Part shown: positions 62,161-64,000 of the stretch, piece after piece
Position numbering within the stretch: the first letter of the stretch is position 1
How the letters are laid out: every line of letters begins with the position of its first letter
Source of the DNA: Pseudomonas jessenii
GTDB taxonomy: Bacteria; Pseudomonadota; Gammaproteobacteria; Pseudomonadales; Pseudomonadaceae
Length of the DNA: 64,000 bases
Direction of reading: 5' to 3'
NCBI RefSeq assembly: GCF_002236115.1
Contig: NZ_NIWT01000001.1
Coordinates: 124,001 to 188,000, forward strand
Translations under genes and position numbers: made by a program
Notes under the pieces: generated by a model
What the model saw: the letters and a program-made list of their open reading frames with translations, nothing else
Told to the model about the DNA's origin: nothing
Database searches by the model: none

Positions 62161-62228
62161 GAACTCATGGACCTGTTACAGTCGACGGTTTTCAAGACCG
62201 TTGCCTTAAACCACTCGGCCACACCTCC
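62161..62228 (-). pseudogene. tRNA-Ser (anticodon UGA) cut in the T-loop
   Basis: From GGAGGTGTGGCCGAGTGG through the anticodon arm ACGGT-CTTGAAA-ACCGT and a variable arm to CATGAGTTC it is a normal Pseudomonas-type tRNA-Ser. After GTTC the sequence becomes TTATCTTAGG, so the rest of the T-loop, the T-stem partner CTCAT and the acceptor partner CACCTCC are missing. It cannot fold into a tRNA. The native gene very likely stood here beside yccA and lost its 3' end to an insertion. Confidence 0.8.
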
Positions 62229-62351
62229 GTTTGCGTTGCGGGCGCCATAATACCTGAATGAAACACACTGTCAAACTCTCTGCATAGCTTGTTACAGAGC
62301 GTCTGTTATGATCTTTGCGACTGAACGTTTCAAACCAACAGGAGTGTCGCC

Positions 62352-63023
62352 ATGCGCGAACAGGATTACGCAGTTAATAACAGCGTGCAGGCTGAGCAGC
62401 TAGAGGTTAGCCGCGTCCTGCGCAACACATACGGCTTGCTCGCCCTGACCCTGGCTTTCAGCGGTGTGACAGCCTACGTTGCCCAGCAGATGCATGTTGG
62501 CTACCCGAACATTTTCGTGGTGCTGATCGGCTTCTACGGTCTTTTCTTCCTCACCAACAAACTCCGTGATTCGGCCTGGGGCCTGGTGTCGGCATTTGCC
62601 CTGACCGGTTTCATGGGTTTCCTGCTTGGCCCGATCCTCAACCGTTACCTGGGTATGCAGGGCGGCGCTGAAGTGGTCAGCTCGGCTTTCGCGATGACGG
62701 CGCTGGTGTTCGGCGGTTTGTCGGCATATGTGCTGATTACCCGCAAGGACATGAGCTTCCTCGGCGGTTTCATCACGGCAGGCTTCTTCGTGCTGCTGGG
62801 TGCGACGCTGGCGAGCCTGTTCTTCCAGATCAGCGGCCTGCAACTGGCGATCAGCGCAGGTTTCGTGCTGTTCTCCTCGGTCTGCATTCTGTTCCAGACC
62901 AGCGCCATCATTCATGGCGGCGAGCGTAACTACATCATGGCCACCATCAGCCTGTATGTATCGATCTACAACCTGTTCGTCAGCCTGTTGCAGCTGTTCG
63001 GCATCATGAGCCGCGATGACTGA
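62352..63023 (+). CDS. yccA: Bax inhibitor-1/YccA family membrane protein
   Basis: A 223-residue inner-membrane protein with seven hydrophobic segments and the family marks RNTYGLLALTLAFSGVTAYV and ALVFGGLSAYVLITRKD, ending in SIYNLFVSLLQLFGIMS. In E. coli YccA modulates the FtsH membrane protease. An AACAGGAGTG ribosome site precedes the ATG. The codon pattern is that of a well-expressed core gene. It marks the chromosome backbone next to tRNA-Ser. Confidence 0.93.
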   Translation: MREQDYAVNNSVQAEQLEVSRVLRNTYGLLALTLAFSGVTAYVAQQMHVGYPNIFVVLIGFYGLFFLTNKLRDSAWGLVSAFALTGFMGFLLGPILNRYLGMQGGAEVVSSAFAMTALVFGGLSAYVLITRKDMSFLGGFITAGFFVLLGATLASLFFQISGLQLAISAGFVLFSSVCILFQTSAIIHGGERNYIMATISLYVSIYNLFVSLLQLFGIMSRDD

Positions 63024-63041
63024 TCCTCGGCCTTGAACTAA

Positions 63042-63067
63042 AAAACCCGCTCAGGCGGGTTTTTTAT
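63042..63067 (+). terminator. terminator after yccA
   Basis: AAACCCGC-TCA-GGCGGGTTT with a following T-run, 17 bases after the stop. Confidence 0.9.
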
Positions 63068-63083
63068 TGCCACAAATCCAGGC

Positions 63084-63413
63084 TTACTCTGTAATGACGA
63101 TGCTGCCGTCGGCTTGCTGGCGGTAGATGGTGTAGGGCAGCAGCAGTGTGTCCATCGCCCCGGACACGACCACGTCGAGCAGCACGATAGCGGGGGCGGG
63201 ACCATGTACCTGCGCATCCCGGCCGTCTTCGAGGGGCGCGTTCAGGTAGCAGAAGTCGTAGGTCACGCCGCTGTAGATTCGCGGTACCGCGCCGCAGTAA
63301 CTCTTTTGTTCCTTGAGACTTTTCGAGGCCACTTCGTCACTGCGCACAACCGTCTGAATCGTGCCGCAACCCGCCAGCATCGTAGCCACCAGTAGCATTG
63401 CCTGAGTTTTCAT
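63084..63413 (-). CDS. YceK/YidQ family lipoprotein
   Basis: A 109-residue lipoprotein. The signal and lipobox are MKTQAMLLVATMLAGC, with the lipid-bearing Cys at residue 16. Two further cysteines (SYCGAVPRIYSGVTYDFCYL) and a hydrophobic segment LLDVVVSGAMDTLLLPYTIY fit the YceK/YidQ group. It sits in the envelope; the function is unknown. Confidence 0.82.
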   Translation of the reverse strand: MKTQAMLLVATMLAGCGTIQTVVRSDEVASKSLKEQKSYCGAVPRIYSGVTYDFCYLNAPLEDGRDAQVHGPAPAIVLLDVVVSGAMDTLLLPYTIYRQQADGSIVITE

Positions 63414-63469
63414 GCCGTCAATCCTTCGCCGGAAACCATCAATCTACTTCAGTCTGAAACAAATATCAC

Positions 63470-63907
63470 TCACGCCATGGGCGGCAACCGGCGCTTGACC
63501 GGGGTTTTCTTGACGATCGCCGTATTGGTTTCAGCGTGGGTGTTGAGTCGGTCGAGCAGGGTGTCCAGTTGTTCCATCGAGCGCACATGCAGGCGCGCGA
63601 TGAAACAGTCGTCGCCGGTGACCTTGTCGCACTCGGTGAATTCGGGAATGGCCATGATTTGCCGCTCCACTTCCTGCAATTGCCCCGGCAACGGGCGAAT
63701 ACGCACGATGGCCTGGAGTTGATAGCCGAAGCTTTTCGGGTCGATTTCAACGGTGTAGCCCTTGAGTACGCCTCGCTCTTCCAGGCGGCGCAGACGCTCG
63801 GCAACACTGGGGGAAGACAGGCCGCTGATTTGCGCCAGGGCCTTGAGCGAGCGTCGCGAGTCCTCCATCAGCGCGGTGATCAGCAGCTGGTCGATGTCAT
63901 CGGTCAT
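63470..63907 (-). CDS. Lrp/AsnC family regulator
   Basis: A 145-residue regulator: the N-terminal helix-turn-helix (RSLKALAQISGLSSPSVAER LRRLEERGVLKGY) is followed by the RAM ligand domain (VTGDDCFIARLHVRSMEQLD). ATG 63907 fits the family start; ten further codons upstream are in frame but unlike it. Proteins of this type sense amino acids and control their metabolism or export. No clear target lies inside the window. Confidence 0.9.
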   Translation of the reverse strand: MTDDIDQLLITALMEDSRRSLKALAQISGLSSPSVAERLRRLEERGVLKGYTVEIDPKSFGYQLQAIVRIRPLPGQLQEVERQIMAIPEFTECDKVTGDDCFIARLHVRSMEQLDTLLDRLNTHAETNTAIVKKTPVKRRLPPMA

Positions 63908-64000
63908 GGCGAAACCCTCTGTTAGGCATTTTTTCAAAAAGGCCTTGATAAAAAAGGCAGATCCCGAGTTTAGCCTGCTTTTTGCTCTGGAGTAGCCCCT

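Overview
The window reads as a chromosomal segment of a Pseudomonas (probably fluorescens-group) bacterium. Supporting signs are MvaT-family (Pseudomonas H-NS-like) sequence, a PA4872-type oxaloacetate decarboxylase, a YccA gene next to a tRNA-Ser, and the codon style of the core genes. Most of it is accessory DNA: catabolic cassettes, gene remnants and a defence cluster. The last 1.7 kb (yccA, a YceK/YidQ-type lipoprotein, an Lrp/AsnC regulator) looks like core genome.

Layout. 0.2-0.7 kb: a chimeric junction between a possible exonuclease fragment and a 5'-truncated mvaT-like gene. 1.1-17.2 kb: a tricarboxylate catabolism locus with an MFS carrier, an acetolactate-synthase-like 2-oxoacid decarboxylase, succinate-semialdehyde dehydrogenase, an AbrB-type membrane protein, a PrpF isomerase, a double-HTH GntR regulator, aconitase, TerC, a cytoplasmic SBP-fold protein and TctCBA. 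Similar ATTGCGTTT-type sites precede its main transcription units. 17.2-19.7 kb: a TonB-dependent receptor gene bracketed by two short remnants of an mvaT-like 3' end, each with its own terminator. 19.8-24.8 kb: a tandem Asp/Glu racemase, a dicarboxylate symporter, a LysR regulator and an oxaloacetate decarboxylase. 25.2-32.6 kb: a cupin, HxlR, DoxX, SDR, MFS, AraC, alcohol dehydrogenase and metallo-beta-lactamase-fold run with two gene remnants. 32.7-38 kb: an operon for a periplasmic molybdenum aldehyde/isoquinoline-type oxidoreductase. 39.4-43.9 kb: IclR plus an amino-acid ABC transporter and a FAD amine oxidase. 44-49.3 kb: MerR/epimerase, EndA nuclease and small orphan genes.

49.4-61.7 kb is a defence-like cluster. 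It has an XRE repressor with tandem palindromic operators, an ImmA/zinc-ribbon/membrane-protein operon, two TIR-domain proteins, a possible PD-(D/E)XK-like protein, a Cas2/VapD-like small protein, and a two-gene module with a C-terminal PIN domain that resembles GAPS6. An IS66 remnant lies inside. The cluster ends at tRNA-Ser: one tRNA-Ser(UGA) gene is cut in its T-loop, and a complete but different tRNA-Ser(UGA) lies just inside, surrounded by six copies of an AGTATGCAGTTG-like site. This is what the edge of an integrated element would look like, but no integrase gene is visible in the window.

Working model for the catabolic locus (inference): a tricarboxylate such as aconitate is imported by TctCBA or the MFS carrier, isomerised by PrpF, hydrated by aconitase and carried to 2-oxoglutarate by housekeeping isocitrate dehydrogenase. 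It could then be decarboxylated to succinic semialdehyde and oxidised to succinate by the two neighbouring enzymes, as in the cyanobacterial 2-oxoglutarate decarboxylase/SSADH bypass.
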